This document shows positions 52,540 to 62,579 of a stretch of DNA of 64,000 nucleotides, piece by piece; the stretch's first letter is position 1; each line of letters begins with the position of its first letter. The notes under the pieces were generated by a model. It saw nothing but the letters and a program-made list of their open reading frames with translations. It ran no database searches and had not been told where the DNA came from. The stretch lies in assembly GCF_000682735.1 (NCBI RefSeq), contig NZ_AWFD01000036.1:62001-126000 (forward strand), in the 5' to 3' direction. The position numbers were made by a program, and so were the translations under genes. This stretch comes from Hyphomonas sp. CY54-11-8. Its GTDB lineage: Bacteria; Pseudomonadota; Alphaproteobacteria; Caulobacterales; Hyphomonadaceae.

Positions 52540-53325
52540 ATGCCCGCCCCTACGTCAATCACTGCCATCGATGCCCTCACCGACTGGTGGGAAGAGATGG
52601 GCGTGGAGGTGGACCATGCGAGGGTCGATGCGCTCCTGAAGGCCGCAGACACTGTAGTTTCTGCTGCACCGCAGCAATCCGCGCCTGTCCGCCCGCGCCG
52701 CCGCAAACCGACAAACTGGGTCGATGAGGCCCGCTCGCAGGCCGCAGGGTGCGACACTCTGGACGCCCTGAAGGCAGCCATCGAATCGTTTGAAGGCAGC
52801 CCGCTGAAGGCTGCGGCGCACTCCACCGTGGTTTACGACGGCGCCCCCGGCGCGAGCCTGATGGTCATCGGCGAAGGCCCGGGCGCGGAGGAGGACCGGC
52901 GTGGCCTGCCTTTCGTGGGCAAGGCCGGGCAGCTGCTGGACCGCATGCTGGCGGCCATAGAGCGTAGCCGCGAGACCAATGCCTTCATCACCAACGTCAA
53001 TTACTGGCGCCCGCCCGGCAACCGGAACCCGGACCAGGAAGAGCTGGATGTCTGCCGGCCCTTTGTGGACCGGATGATAGAACTGACGAAGCCGAAGCTG
53101 ATCGTGGCGGCTGGCGGTGTTCCGGCCAAGGCGCTGCTGGACACGCAGGATGGCATCATGCGCCTGCGCGGCTCCGAGCATATGTTCACCACAGCGGGCG
53201 GCTTTTCCGTTCCGCTGATCCCGCTTCTGCACCCGGCCTACCTGTTGCGCCGCCCGCAGGAAAAGTCCCGCGCATGGCGGGATTTGCTGCTGGTCGAAAA
53301 ACGCCTGGGGGAACTGGGCGGCTGA
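52540..53325 (+). CDS. Uracil-DNA glycosylase, family 4-like, cysteine-poor
   Basis: This base-excision enzyme would remove uracil from DNA. The motif GEGPGAEEDRRGLPFVGKAG (111-130) and FITNVNYWRPPGNR (149-162) place it in the family-4/SPO1-like group, with LLHPAYLLRRP near the end. Family 4 normally binds a 4Fe-4S cluster through four cysteines. Here only two cysteines occur in 261 residues (C71 and C172), and a site that is often Cys reads EGSPLK. The cluster may be lost. The next gene starts on the last base of its stop. Confidence 0.82.
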   Translation: MPAPTSITAIDALTDWWEEMGVEVDHARVDALLKAADTVVSAAPQQSAPVRPRRRKPTNWVDEARSQAAGCDTLDALKAAIESFEGSPLKAAAHSTVVYDGAPGASLMVIGEGPGAEEDRRGLPFVGKAGQLLDRMLAAIERSRETNAFITNVNYWRPPGNRNPDQEELDVCRPFVDRMIELTKPKLIVAAGGVPAKALLDTQDGIMRLRGSEHMFTTAGGFSVPLIPLLHPAYLLRRPQEKSRAWRDLLLVEKRLGELGG

Positions 53326-54008
53326 TGCCTGCTCCGCTTTCCATCATCATTCCAACGCTGAACGCCGAGGCGGAGCTGCCGCTTTGTCTGGAGAGCCTGA
53401 TGCCCGGGCTGGAGGCCGGGCTGATCCGGGAGGTCATCGTGGCCGATGGCGGGTCGGAGGATGCGACGGCGAGAATTGCCGGGGCGATGGGAGCCAATCT
53501 GGTCACCGGGGCGCGAGGCCGCGGGGCACAGCTGGCCGCTGGAGCAGCTGCCGCGCGGGGTGACTGGCTGCTGTTTCTGCATGCCGATACCGCGCTTTCG
53601 CGTGACTGGGCCGAGCGCACATTGGATCATATCATGACCAAACCGGACCATGCCGCTTTCTTCGAATTGCGATACCGGTCCGATGCGCGCGCGGCCCGGA
53701 CTTTGGAAAAACGCGCCAATCGGCGTGCCCGGATGCTGGGGCTGCCTTACGGCGATCAGGGCCTGCTCATCAGCCGGACATTGTATGACGAAGTCGGCGG
53801 CTATCTGGACGTACCGCTGATGGAGGACGTGATGATCGTCCGAGCCATCGGCAAGCCACACCTGACCGAGCTGAACGCCGAAGCGCGCACCTCCGCCGCG
53901 AAATATGAGCGGGACGGCTGGGGCAAGCGGTCTTGGCGCAATGCGTTCCTGCTCATCCGCTTCCTGCTCGGCGCCAAGCCGGAAGACCTGGCGAAACGCT
54001 ACACCTGA
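53325..54008 (+). CDS. TIGR04283-type glycosyltransferase family 2
   Basis: The product is 227 residues. The GT-A fold opens with SIIIPTLNAEAELPLCL, the DxD-like site is FLHADTALS, and the acceptor region is YGDQGLLISRTLYDEVGGY with MEDV. Annotated in databases as part of arsenosugar biosynthesis, but the pair with TIGR04282 occurs widely and substrate is unproven. The ATG at 53325 overlaps the glycosylase stop (TGATG), suggesting coupling. Confidence 0.8.
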   Translation: MPAPLSIIIPTLNAEAELPLCLESLMPGLEAGLIREVIVADGGSEDATARIAGAMGANLVTGARGRGAQLAAGAAAARGDWLLFLHADTALSRDWAERTLDHIMTKPDHAAFFELRYRSDARAARTLEKRANRRARMLGLPYGDQGLLISRTLYDEVGGYLDVPLMEDVMIVRAIGKPHLTELNAEARTSAAKYERDGWGKRSWRNAFLLIRFLLGAKPEDLAKRYT

Positions 54009-54021
54009 CGAGGAGCTTCTC

Positions 54022-54324
54022 ATGAGCGACGACCGGAATTCCGTGGAACTCTACCGGCAGGAGGGCGAGAATTTCCGTTCTGTCCGCGCGACGCTGGAGG
54101 GTGACAAATTCACCTTCGACACACAGGACATGGGCAAGCTGGTCGAGGAAATGTGGGGCGATTCAGACTATGAGTTCTGGACCATTGTGCCGAAGGAAGC
54201 CTGGGGCCAGCTGCTGATGGCCCTGTCGATCGAGTTCTTCGCAAACGACCCGCAGGCGACGGATCGCCTGCACGACATCTGTATCGCTCATGGTATTCCG
54301 CATGAACGGGGCAGCTGGGCCTAG
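54022..54324 (+). CDS. Small soluble protein of unknown function
   Basis: The product is 100 residues, acidic and mixed alpha/beta, beginning MSDDRNSVELYRQEGENFRS. ACGAGGAG lies ten bases before the ATG. It follows the glycosyltransferase by 13 bases, so co-transcribed. I do not recognise a family. Confidence 0.75.
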   Translation: MSDDRNSVELYRQEGENFRSVRATLEGDKFTFDTQDMGKLVEEMWGDSDYEFWTIVPKEAWGQLLMALSIEFFANDPQATDRLHDICIAHGIPHERGSWA

Positions 54325-54872
54325 TCGCCGTCCCACCAGACCGGATCGTCGAAATAGGCTTTTTGCGCGGTACGCAGGTAATCCGAAATCGAAGTCTCCG
54401 TCGGCAGGCTACACGTATAGGAATCGAGTTTCTCGATACCGTACGCCTCGCGCTCTTCCTGGCTGACGTCACCGCACCAAGGCAGTTCGACATCGAACGC
54501 TTTGAGGCCATCGGCGTCGAATTCCGGCGCCCGCCGTGTGACACCGACGATGTAGGCCGTCTCGTCATCCTCGACCATCCTGATCTCGGTCAGCCAGACC
54601 GGGCCGACTGCCGTATCCATCAATGGGACGAACCGGATGCCCATCGGCTCCTCATCCTCATCTTCTTCCGGCGGGGGCATCATCAGGTAACCCTTGTTCC
54701 CCCGGTTCGGGACGGTGCGGGCGCAGTCGTCCTCGTCACTGCAGACCAGGATCGCCGACGCCTCGTCGAGGCGAACCGCTTCGCCTTCCGGGATGAACGG
54801 CGTTTCGCTCGTGAAGCAGGCAGACAGGAAGGCCGCGGCGCCGATGGCCAGGGCAATGTTCAGGCGTTGCAT
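54321..54872 (-). CDS. Hypothetical lipoprotein
   Basis: The product is 183 residues with a lipoprotein signal ending LSAC (about 16-19). The mature part is acidic (EEDEDEEP around 70) and carries four further cysteines (about 44, 50, 132 and 153) that could form disulfides in the periplasm. AAGGAGG precedes the ATG. It converges on the small gene at 54022 with a four-base stop overlap. No family recognised. Confidence 0.72.
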   Translation of the reverse strand: MQRLNIALAIGAAAFLSACFTSETPFIPEGEAVRLDEASAILVCSDEDDCARTVPNRGNKGYLMMPPPEEDEDEEPMGIRFVPLMDTAVGPVWLTEIRMVEDDETAYIVGVTRRAPEFDADGLKAFDVELPWCGDVSQEEREAYGIEKLDSYTCSLPTETSISDYLRTAQKAYFDDPVWWDGD

Positions 54873-54948
54873 CAGAAGGCCTCCTTTTATGGCCTAGATT
54901 TGTCCCGGGCATCTTTCGCCGGGCACAAGACGAAAGTAAGGCATTGGC

Positions 54949-55596
54949 ATGGGACGTCCAACTCTTCTCGTATTCGCCAAGCCGCCGCGCATCGGCCTGT
55001 CCAAGACAAGGCTGGCCAAAGGCATCGGCCCGGCGGCCGCCCGGCGCATTGCCGGCTTCACGCAGGCGCGCACCTTCCGGGCGGCCACTCAGTCCGGCTG
55101 CAATACGATCATCTATGCCGCGCCGGACAGTGCGCTTCGTACCGTCACCACGACAGATTGGCCGGCTCACCTGCCGCGGCGCAGCCAGGGCCATGGCACG
55201 CTGACCGAGCGGCTGGAGAAAGGGTTCAATGAAGCCCCGCCCGGCCCGGTCCTGTTCATCGGAACCGACGCACCGGACGTCTCCGCCGCCTTGCTGCGCC
55301 AGGCCGTTCGCCTGCTCGCCCGGCACGATGCCGTCTTCGGCCCGGCAGAGGATGGCGGCTTCTGGCTGTTCGGCATCAACAAGGGCCCGCGCACGCACTC
55401 CCCATTCCGCAATGTCCGCTGGTCCGGGCCGCATGCAATGCAGGATGTCTGGTCCAACCTGCCTTCCCACGCGAATATCGGCCTGTTGCCCATGCTGATG
55501 GACATCGACCAGCTGAGCGACTGGCGGGCCTGGAGCCGCCGGCGGCACACGTGGCGGCCGCCTGCGATCCACAGGAAAAAACTCGAGGGACACTAG
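54949..55596 (+). CDS. TIGR04282/DUF2064 nucleotidyl- or glycosyltransferase-like protein
   Basis: The product is 215 residues, GT-A-like. Conserved elements are LLVFAKPPRIGLSKTRLAK at the N-terminus, FIGTDAPDVSAALL and FGPAEDGGFWLFGI. This is the partner of the TIGR04283 protein encoded about 940 bases upstream; the two are usually adjacent or in one operon. Between them here lie a small gene and an opposing lipoprotein gene. Substrate unknown. Confidence 0.82.
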   Translation: MGRPTLLVFAKPPRIGLSKTRLAKGIGPAAARRIAGFTQARTFRAATQSGCNTIIYAAPDSALRTVTTTDWPAHLPRRSQGHGTLTERLEKGFNEAPPGPVLFIGTDAPDVSAALLRQAVRLLARHDAVFGPAEDGGFWLFGINKGPRTHSPFRNVRWSGPHAMQDVWSNLPSHANIGLLPMLMDIDQLSDWRAWSRRRHTWRPPAIHRKKLEGH

Positions 55597-55638
55597 TTTG
55601 TTCTTGATTTGTTCTGTGCCGCATGGCTTTCTCAGCTC

Positions 55639-56772
55639 ATGCGGACCGGACAGAAACTCTCCCCCAAAGGCCGTGTCAGCCTGATCGACACGCAGGCAGC
55701 TGCCGAACGCGCCACCCAGCGCGGGCGCGGCGCCGTCTCCAACCAGACCGGCCGGTTCGAGCGGGAAACCCGCTTCGCCTTCGATGATGGTTGGGACACG
55801 ATCGAACAGGACGCTACGCGGATCGAAACGCTGGTGATGCCGGAAACGGCGCGGACGGTGATCACCTTCAACCGCTCGCCCGACATTTCCTTCGACCGCA
55901 CGATCAACCCCTATCGCGGCTGCGAGCATGGCTGCATCTATTGCTTCGCCCGGCCGAGCCATGCGTTTCACGGGCTCTCCGCCGGCCTCGATTTCGAAAG
56001 CCGGCTTTTCTACAAGACCAATGCGATCCGTCAGCTGGAATGGGAGCTCTCCCGCCCCGGCTATCTCTGCCGTCCCATCGCGCTTGGTATGAATACCGAT
56101 GCCTACCAACCGATCGAGCGGACCTACCAGATGACACGCCAGGTTCTGGAAGTGCTTGCGGCGCACAATCACCCCGTCAGCCTGCTGACAAAGTCTGCCC
56201 TGATCCAGCGCGACATCGACCTGCTCGCCCCGATGGCCGGGAAAGGCCTGGTGCGGGCGGGCGTCTCGATCACGACGCTGGACCGTGCGCTCAGCCGCAA
56301 GATGGAGCCGCGCGCCGCGACGCCGCAGCGGCGCCTCGAAACCGTGCGCGCGCTCAGCGAGGCCGGTATCCCCGTTACCGTGATGACGGCGCCAATCATC
56401 CCGGCGCTGAACGATCATGAGATCGAGGCCGTGCTGGAAGCTGCTGCCGCCCATGGTGCGGGCGGGGCCGGCTATGTGCTGCTGCGCCTGCCGCACGAAA
56501 TCAAGGATCTGTTCCATGAATGGCTGGTCCAGCATGTGCCGGACCGCGCGGCGAAAGTCATCAACACGATGCGCGACATGCGTGGCGGCAAGGATTACGA
56601 CGCCCGCTGGAACGAGCGCATGCGCGGGCGCGGCCCAGTCGCGGACCTGATCGCGAAACGCTTCGCCCGGGCAACAAAACGGCTCGGTCTCAGCAATCCC
56701 CGGCCATCGCTGCGGACAGACCTGTTCGCCCCGCCCGTCCAGCCGGGCGGCCAGATGGCGCTGGACCTCTAG
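55639..56772 (+). CDS. PA0069-family (SplB-like) radical SAM protein
   Basis: The product is 377 residues. The CxxxCxxC cluster motif is CEHGCIYC (about 93-100), which binds the 4Fe-4S centre and S-adenosylmethionine, followed by a partial TIM barrel (GMNTDAYQPIE, GVSITTLD, PIIPALND). Related to spore photoproduct lyase but not spore-linked; role unknown. ATG 55639 chosen over a TTG at 55609. Confidence 0.88.
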   Translation: MRTGQKLSPKGRVSLIDTQAAAERATQRGRGAVSNQTGRFERETRFAFDDGWDTIEQDATRIETLVMPETARTVITFNRSPDISFDRTINPYRGCEHGCIYCFARPSHAFHGLSAGLDFESRLFYKTNAIRQLEWELSRPGYLCRPIALGMNTDAYQPIERTYQMTRQVLEVLAAHNHPVSLLTKSALIQRDIDLLAPMAGKGLVRAGVSITTLDRALSRKMEPRAATPQRRLETVRALSEAGIPVTVMTAPIIPALNDHEIEAVLEAAAAHGAGGAGYVLLRLPHEIKDLFHEWLVQHVPDRAAKVINTMRDMRGGKDYDARWNERMRGRGPVADLIAKRFARATKRLGLSNPRPSLRTDLFAPPVQPGGQMALDL

Positions 56773-56775
56773 GCC

Positions 56776-57159
56776 TCAGCCGGGCGCGTCGCCCAGAGCC
56801 GCCAGCTCACCCGCATTGAAGACGCGGCTGCGAGTCAGGAAGCGTTGCTCGCGTCCATTATCGAGCGAGAACATGCCGCCACGCCCCGGCACGACATCCA
56901 GGATCAGCTGGGTGTGATTCCACGCCTCGAACTGGCTGGCCGAAATGTAGACCGGCACGCCGTCGATCTCGCCCAGCTTCACGTCCCGCTCGCCAACCTT
57001 GAAGTCATCCGCCGGATAGCACATCGGACTCGACCCATCGCAGCATCCGCCGGACTGGTGGAACAGGATCTCTGGATAATCCTGCCGGATCTCGGCGATC
57101 AGGTGCCGCGCCGCATCCGTGGCGGTCACGCGCGCTGGCATATTGGTTACATTTGTCAT
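56776..57159 (-). CDS. DUF779 protein, aldehyde-dehydrogenase partner
   Basis: The product is 127 residues. Cysteine-rich motif GGCCDGSSPMCYPADDF and the central VYISASQFEAWNHTQLILDV identify DUF779. The family consistently follows aldehyde dehydrogenase genes of the aldB/exaC type; biochemical role is not established. It starts 83 bases beyond the dehydrogenase stop on the same strand. Confidence 0.88.
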   Translation of the reverse strand: MTNVTNMPARVTATDAARHLIAEIRQDYPEILFHQSGGCCDGSSPMCYPADDFKVGERDVKLGEIDGVPVYISASQFEAWNHTQLILDVVPGRGGMFSLDNGREQRFLTRSRVFNAGELAALGDAPG

Positions 57160-57241
57160 CGGATCACCTCCGGAAAGATACGGACGGCCCCGGCCTACGC
57201 TGCCACCGGGACCGTCCTCCTGCCGTCACACCACGGCAGGA

Positions 57242-58765
57242 TCAGAAGAAGCCAAGCTTCTTCGGGGAGTAGGAGACCAGCATGTTCTTGGTCTGCTGGT
57301 AGTGGTCCAGCATCTTCGAATGGTTCTCGCGGCCGATACCGGACTGCTTGTACCCGCCGAAGGCCGCGTGGGCCGGATAGGCGTGATAGCAATTGGTCCA
57401 GACGCGGCCCGCCTGAATGCCACGGCCGAAGCGGTAGCAGGTGTTTGCTTCGCGGCTCCACACTCCGGCGCCGAGGCCATAAAGCGTGTCATTGGCGATG
57501 GCGAGCGCGTCGGCTTCATCCTTGAACGTTGTAACGGAAACCACCGGCCCGAAGATTTCCTCCTGGAACACCCGCATCTTGTTGTGCCCCTTCAGGACCG
57601 TCGGCTTGATGTAATAGCCACCGGCAAGGTCGCCGCCGAGATTGGCCGCCTCGCCACCGATCAGCACTTCGGCGCCTTCCTGCCGGCCGATGTCGAAGTA
57701 TGAGAGGATCTTCTCTTTCTGCTCCGAGCTCGCCTGCGCACCGATCATCGTGGCCGGGTCCAGCGGGTTGCCCTGCTTGATCTCGCCGACGCGTTTCAGG
57801 GCACGTTCCATGAAGCGGTCATAGATGTTTTCGTGTATCAGCGCACGCGACGGACAGGTGCAGACCTCGCCCTGGTTCAGCGCGAACATGACGAAGCCTT
57901 CGATCGCCTTGTCGAGATAGTCATCGTCCGCACGCATCACATCTTCGAAGAAGATGTTCGGCGACTTGCCGCCCAGTTCCAGCGTGACCGGGATCAGGTT
58001 TTCGGACGCATACTGCATGATCAGACGGCCCGTCGTGGTCTCGCCGGTGAAGGCGATCTTGGCGATGCGGTTGCTGGAGGCGAGCGGCTTGCCCGCCTCC
58101 AGGCCGAAGCCGTTCACGATGTTCAGCACGCCAGGAGGGAGGATGTCGGCGATAAGCTCTGCGAACACCATGATCGTGGCCGGGGTCTGCTCGGCCGGCT
58201 TCAGCACCACGCAGTTCCCGGCCGCCAGTGCCGGGGCGAGTTTCCATGCCGCCATGAGAAGCGGGAAGTTCCACGGAATGATCTGTCCGACCACGCCGAG
58301 CGGTTCATGGAAATGGTATGCGACCGTGTCGTGGTCGATCTCGGAAATGCTGCCTTCCTGCGCGCGGATGCAGCCTGCGAAATAGCGAAAGTGATCGATC
58401 GCCAGCGGCACGTCCGCGGCCATGGTTTCGCGGATCGGCTTGCCATTGTCCCAGGTTTCGCAGGTGGCGATGAGTTCGAGGTTTTCCTCCAGCACATCGG
58501 CGATCTTGTTCAGCATGCCGGCGCGCTCAGCCACCGCAGTGCGGCCCCAGCCGTCCTTCGCGGCGTGTGCGGCGTCCAGCGCCATATCGACATCGCTGGC
58601 GTCGGACCGGGCGATCTGGCAGATCACCTTGCCGTTTACCGGAGACGTATTGTCGAAATAGCGACCGCCGTTCGGGGCGACGAACTTGCCACCGATGAAA
58701 TTGTCATACCGTTCACGGAACGGGGCCTTCATTTCGGACGTGTCGAGAATCTGTGTGTCGGCCAT
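57242..58765 (-). CDS. NAD+-dependent aldehyde dehydrogenase (AldB/ExaC type)
   Basis: The 507-residue enzyme oxidises aliphatic aldehydes, probably acetaldehyde, to acids. The catalytic Cys is in [12 protein letters not shown], the general-base Glu in [11 protein letters not shown], and the NAD site in [17 protein letters not shown]. Flanked by DUF779 downstream and a GAF-Fis regulator upstream. A 26-bp palindrome lies in its promoter region. Likely induced by alcohols or aldehydes through that regulator. Confidence 0.94.
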   Translation of the reverse strand: MADTQILDTSEMKAPFRERYDNFIGGKFVAPNGGRYFDNTSPVNGKVICQIARSDASDVDMALDAAHAAKDGWGRTAVAERAGMLNKIADVLEENLELIATCETWDNGKPIRETMAADVPLAIDHFRYFAGCIRAQEGSISEIDHDTVAYHFHEPLGVVGQIIPWNFPLLMAAWKLAPALAAGNCVVLKPAEQTPATIMVFAELIADILPPGVLNIVNGFGLEAGKPLASSNRIAKIAFTGETTTGRLIMQYASENLIPVTLELGGKSPNIFFEDVMRADDDYLDKAIEGFVMFALNQGEVCTCPSRALIHENIYDRFMERALKRVGEIKQGNPLDPATMIGAQASSEQKEKILSYFDIGRQEGAEVLIGGEAANLGGDLAGGYYIKPTVLKGHNKMRVFQEEIFGPVVSVTTFKDEADALAIANDTLYGLGAGVWSREANTCYRFGRGIQAGRVWTNCYHAYPAHAAFGGYKQSGIGRENHSKMLDHYQQTKNMLVSYSPKKLGFF

Positions 58766-58872
58766 ATCATTTCCTCCAGATCATTGGCGCTCTTCGTCGG
58801 GTGCGAAGACTGGGAGGAATGTTCTGCCTGCTGCAGGCCGCTGTCAGCCCGCGTCAATCCGGTGAAATGCGG

Positions 58873-58898
58873 AATGTGTCTCAGGAATGAGACACATT
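58873..58898. promoter_or_regulatory. Palindromic operator ahead of aldehyde dehydrogenase gene
   Basis: A perfect 11-bp inverted repeat (arms 58873-58883 and 58888-58898, reading TGTCTCA on one side and TGAGACA on the other) spans a 4-base centre. It resembles the upstream activating sites used by AcoR/ExaE-like regulators. It sits between the dehydrogenase start and the regulator stop, 108 bases from the dehydrogenase ATG. Confidence 0.75.
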
Positions 58899-58908
58899 TG
58901 CCGGCAAA

Positions 58909-59883
58909 TCAGTCGCGCGAGAGGCCCAGCTGCTCCATCCGGCGGTACAGCGTCGCCCGGCTGATACTGAGGGCGCGGGCGGCGGCAGCCATATTGCCAT
59001 TGGCCCGGGCAATGGCCCGGCGCAGTTCGCGCCGCTCGGCACTTTCGAGCCCCACGCCGCGTTGTTCCGAATCCCCGAATAGATCCCCGGCCGGGCGCGG
59101 ATCGATCCTGTTGTTATGCCCAAGGCCATAGATCGCTCGGGCCGCACGCGTAGCTCCGACGACGAGATCGTCTCCGTCCACCGCCAGCAGCACGGCGCCC
59201 TTTTGTCCGTCGCCGGATCCACGCAGGATACGGCGGCTGGAAAATGCGCTCTGGAAATGATCAGCTTCGATCTGGCGGGCTGCGTCGGTCACGGTCTGCG
59301 CGATCAGCGTCGCGAAAGGCTGGGTGAGATCGTCCCGGCAAGAGGAAACATCGAGCACAGCGGCGATGGCGCCATGCTCGTCGAAGATGGGCGCGCCCAT
59401 GCAGCTCATCACCGTATTGCGGTCATGGAAATGCTGGTCGCGATAGATTGTGACAGCGCGCTGCTCAGCGATACAGGTGCCGATGCCGTTCGTGCCCTGC
59501 ACGGCTTCGGACCAGACGCCGCCTTCGCAAAGGCCTGCCGCCCGGAACAGCGCTCCGTCGCTGTCGGCCATGCGGTGGTCGATCACCACGCCTTCAGTGT
59601 CGGAAAGGAACACGCTGCAGCCCGCCAGGCCGAGGCTGGCATAGAGGCGGTCCATCACCGGCGCGGACGTCGCGAGGATCCGGCCGAGGCCGTCGCGGCG
59701 AACGTGCAGCTCGGATTGTTCAAGGCGCGCGTCCGAATTGCCGGGAGCATCGGGCTCCAGGCCGTAGGTCTTCATCGAGCGCGCCCAGGAGGCCGCAAGG
59801 CTCGATTGCGCCGCCGCGCTTCGCGACAGGGCCACAGAGCGCACCTTTTCGGCGTGCCCGACGGGCGGATCATCCCTTTTCAT
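58909..59883 (-). CDS. GAF-Fis regulator without sigma54 AAA+ domain
   Basis: The product is 324 residues. An N-terminal helical part (1-60) and GAF-type sensor (about 70-195) with VFLSDTEGVVIDHR and GTNGIGTCIAEQRA match AcoR-type regulators. A degenerate PAS-like segment follows, then a Fis-type HTH (LRRAIARANGNMAAAARAL..ATLYRRME). The central AAA+ ATPase (GAFTGA, Walker motifs) is absent, so it cannot drive sigma54 open-complex formation itself and may act on sigma70. ATG 59883 selected; an earlier start adds 12 residues. Confidence 0.85.
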   Translation of the reverse strand: MKRDDPPVGHAEKVRSVALSRSAAAQSSLAASWARSMKTYGLEPDAPGNSDARLEQSELHVRRDGLGRILATSAPVMDRLYASLGLAGCSVFLSDTEGVVIDHRMADSDGALFRAAGLCEGGVWSEAVQGTNGIGTCIAEQRAVTIYRDQHFHDRNTVMSCMGAPIFDEHGAIAAVLDVSSCRDDLTQPFATLIAQTVTDAARQIEADHFQSAFSSRRILRGSGDGQKGAVLLAVDGDDLVVGATRAARAIYGLGHNNRIDPRPAGDLFGDSEQRGVGLESAERRELRRAIARANGNMAAAARALSISRATLYRRMEQLGLSRD

Positions 59884-59956
59884 GCCACATAAGGTATCAC
59901 GGGCGCCCGGCAAACGCACCTTACCGAAAGGTTGTACGCCGGACCTGCAGCGGTTC

Positions 59957-60571
59957 TTACGGCTGGCCCTTGGGCAGGTGCCATCCGAAGATCAGCGCTG
60001 CCCCGCGCAGGATGAACGCCACCAGCATGCCGGAGGCGAACGCCCAGCCTTCCGGAACACCCGCAAAATGCAGCAAAGCATAAAGCCCTGCACCGACCAG
60101 CGCCGCGGTCGCGTAGATGTCTTCCTTCAGCAGCAGCGGGTCGCGGTTGGCGACAACATCGCGCAGCACGCCGCCGCCTGTGCCGGTCAGGACTCCCATG
60201 ATCACCACGAACAGAGGGTCGTGCCCGAGGCTGGCTGTCTTTGCCGCGCCAGCGATGGCGAAAATGGCAAGGCCGACCGCATCGGCCCAGCGGATCGGCT
60301 TGAATGTATCGACCAGGCTGTGAAGGAAAAATGCGATCACGCCGCCCGCAATGGCACACCAGATGGTCAGCGGATCACTCAACCAGAAGACCGGCTGGTT
60401 CAGGATGATGTCGCGGATCGTGCCGCCACCAACCGCCGTAATGATCGCCAGAACGACAGCACCGAAAATGTCCATCTTGTTGCGCACGGCAACAATGCCG
60501 CCGGAGAGAGCAAACACGAAAGCACCGATGGGATTCACTATGGTGAGGATCAGGTCGAGGTCGAATATCAT
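59957..60571 (-). CDS. Trimeric intracellular cation (TRIC)/UPF0126 channel
   Basis: The product is 204 residues with seven membrane helices and an internal duplication. The paired motifs AVGGGTIRDIIL and GTGGGVLRDVVAN are characteristic of UPF0126/TRIC. Prokaryotic TRIC proteins form trimeric K+-permeable channels. It lies in single-gene context. Confidence 0.88.
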   Translation of the reverse strand: MIFDLDLILTIVNPIGAFVFALSGGIVAVRNKMDIFGAVVLAIITAVGGGTIRDIILNQPVFWLSDPLTIWCAIAGGVIAFFLHSLVDTFKPIRWADAVGLAIFAIAGAAKTASLGHDPLFVVIMGVLTGTGGGVLRDVVANRDPLLLKEDIYATAALVGAGLYALLHFAGVPEGWAFASGMLVAFILRGAALIFGWHLPKGQP

Positions 60572-60662
60572 GGGCCGCTTCCTAATCCGATTTTGCCCCG
60601 ACTTCCAATCCCGGCGATCACCGCCTGAATTGCACAGAAAATCACAGGGATTTCCACAGATC

Positions 60663-61902
<1,240 letters not shown>

Positions 61903-61912
61903 GCCCGGCAAT

Positions 61913-62509
61913 TCATACGACCAGCATCCAGACCGCCACGGCCGCCAGGATAGCGCCCAGCGCCATGTTCATCCTGTGCGCATGGGACTCGTCCTGAAAT
62001 TGTCTGGCGATCCCATTGCCAACTGCCGTCCACACGGTGAAGGCGACCAGATTGTTGAGCGTGAAAACAGTGGTGATCATCCAGATGACCGCAAATCGAT
62101 CCTCCGTCCCGTCAGTCAGGAATTGCGTGAACATCAGCGCGATGATGACATAGGCTTTCGGGTTGAGCGCCAACAGGATGACGCCATCCATGAACCCGGC
62201 AGGCCGGGCCTCTCTCACGCTTTCAATGGCGCCGGCCCGGAAAAGTTTCCAGGCGAGATACAGCACGTAGGCTGACCCGGCCCATTTGATGACCAGGAAC
62301 ACCTGTGAAGAACGTTCGAGCGCTGCGGCAAAGCCCAGACCGATCGCCGCGGTCACAAGCCACGTGGCGAGATGATAACCGGCGCTCGCCGGCAGGGTCG
62401 CCGCCAGGCCGAAGCGCGCGCCATTGGCCGCAAAGAACATGTTTCCCGGCCCGGGACTTTAGGCCAGTGGAAACAGGAACAGGAGCAGCGCAAGCAATTG
62501 TGTGATCAT
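61913..62509 (-). pseudogene. LysE-family amino acid exporter, interrupted by in-frame TAA
   Basis: From ATG 62509 the frame reads MITQLLALLLFLFPLA, then TAA (62461-62459), then SPGPGNMFFAANGARFG and on without a shift. The SPGPGN signature of the LysE family directly follows the stop, so the first transmembrane helix is cut off. Translation could restart at ATG 62440, giving 175 residues without helix 1 and without the signature. All else looks intact to 61913. A recent nonsense mutation or a sequencing error is likely. Confidence 0.7.
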
Positions 62510-62579
62510 TGAGGAATCTCCCGGTATGCCTGCCGGGTTTTCCTTGCTCGGACCGCCGCCAGCGACCCGATTCTTGCGG

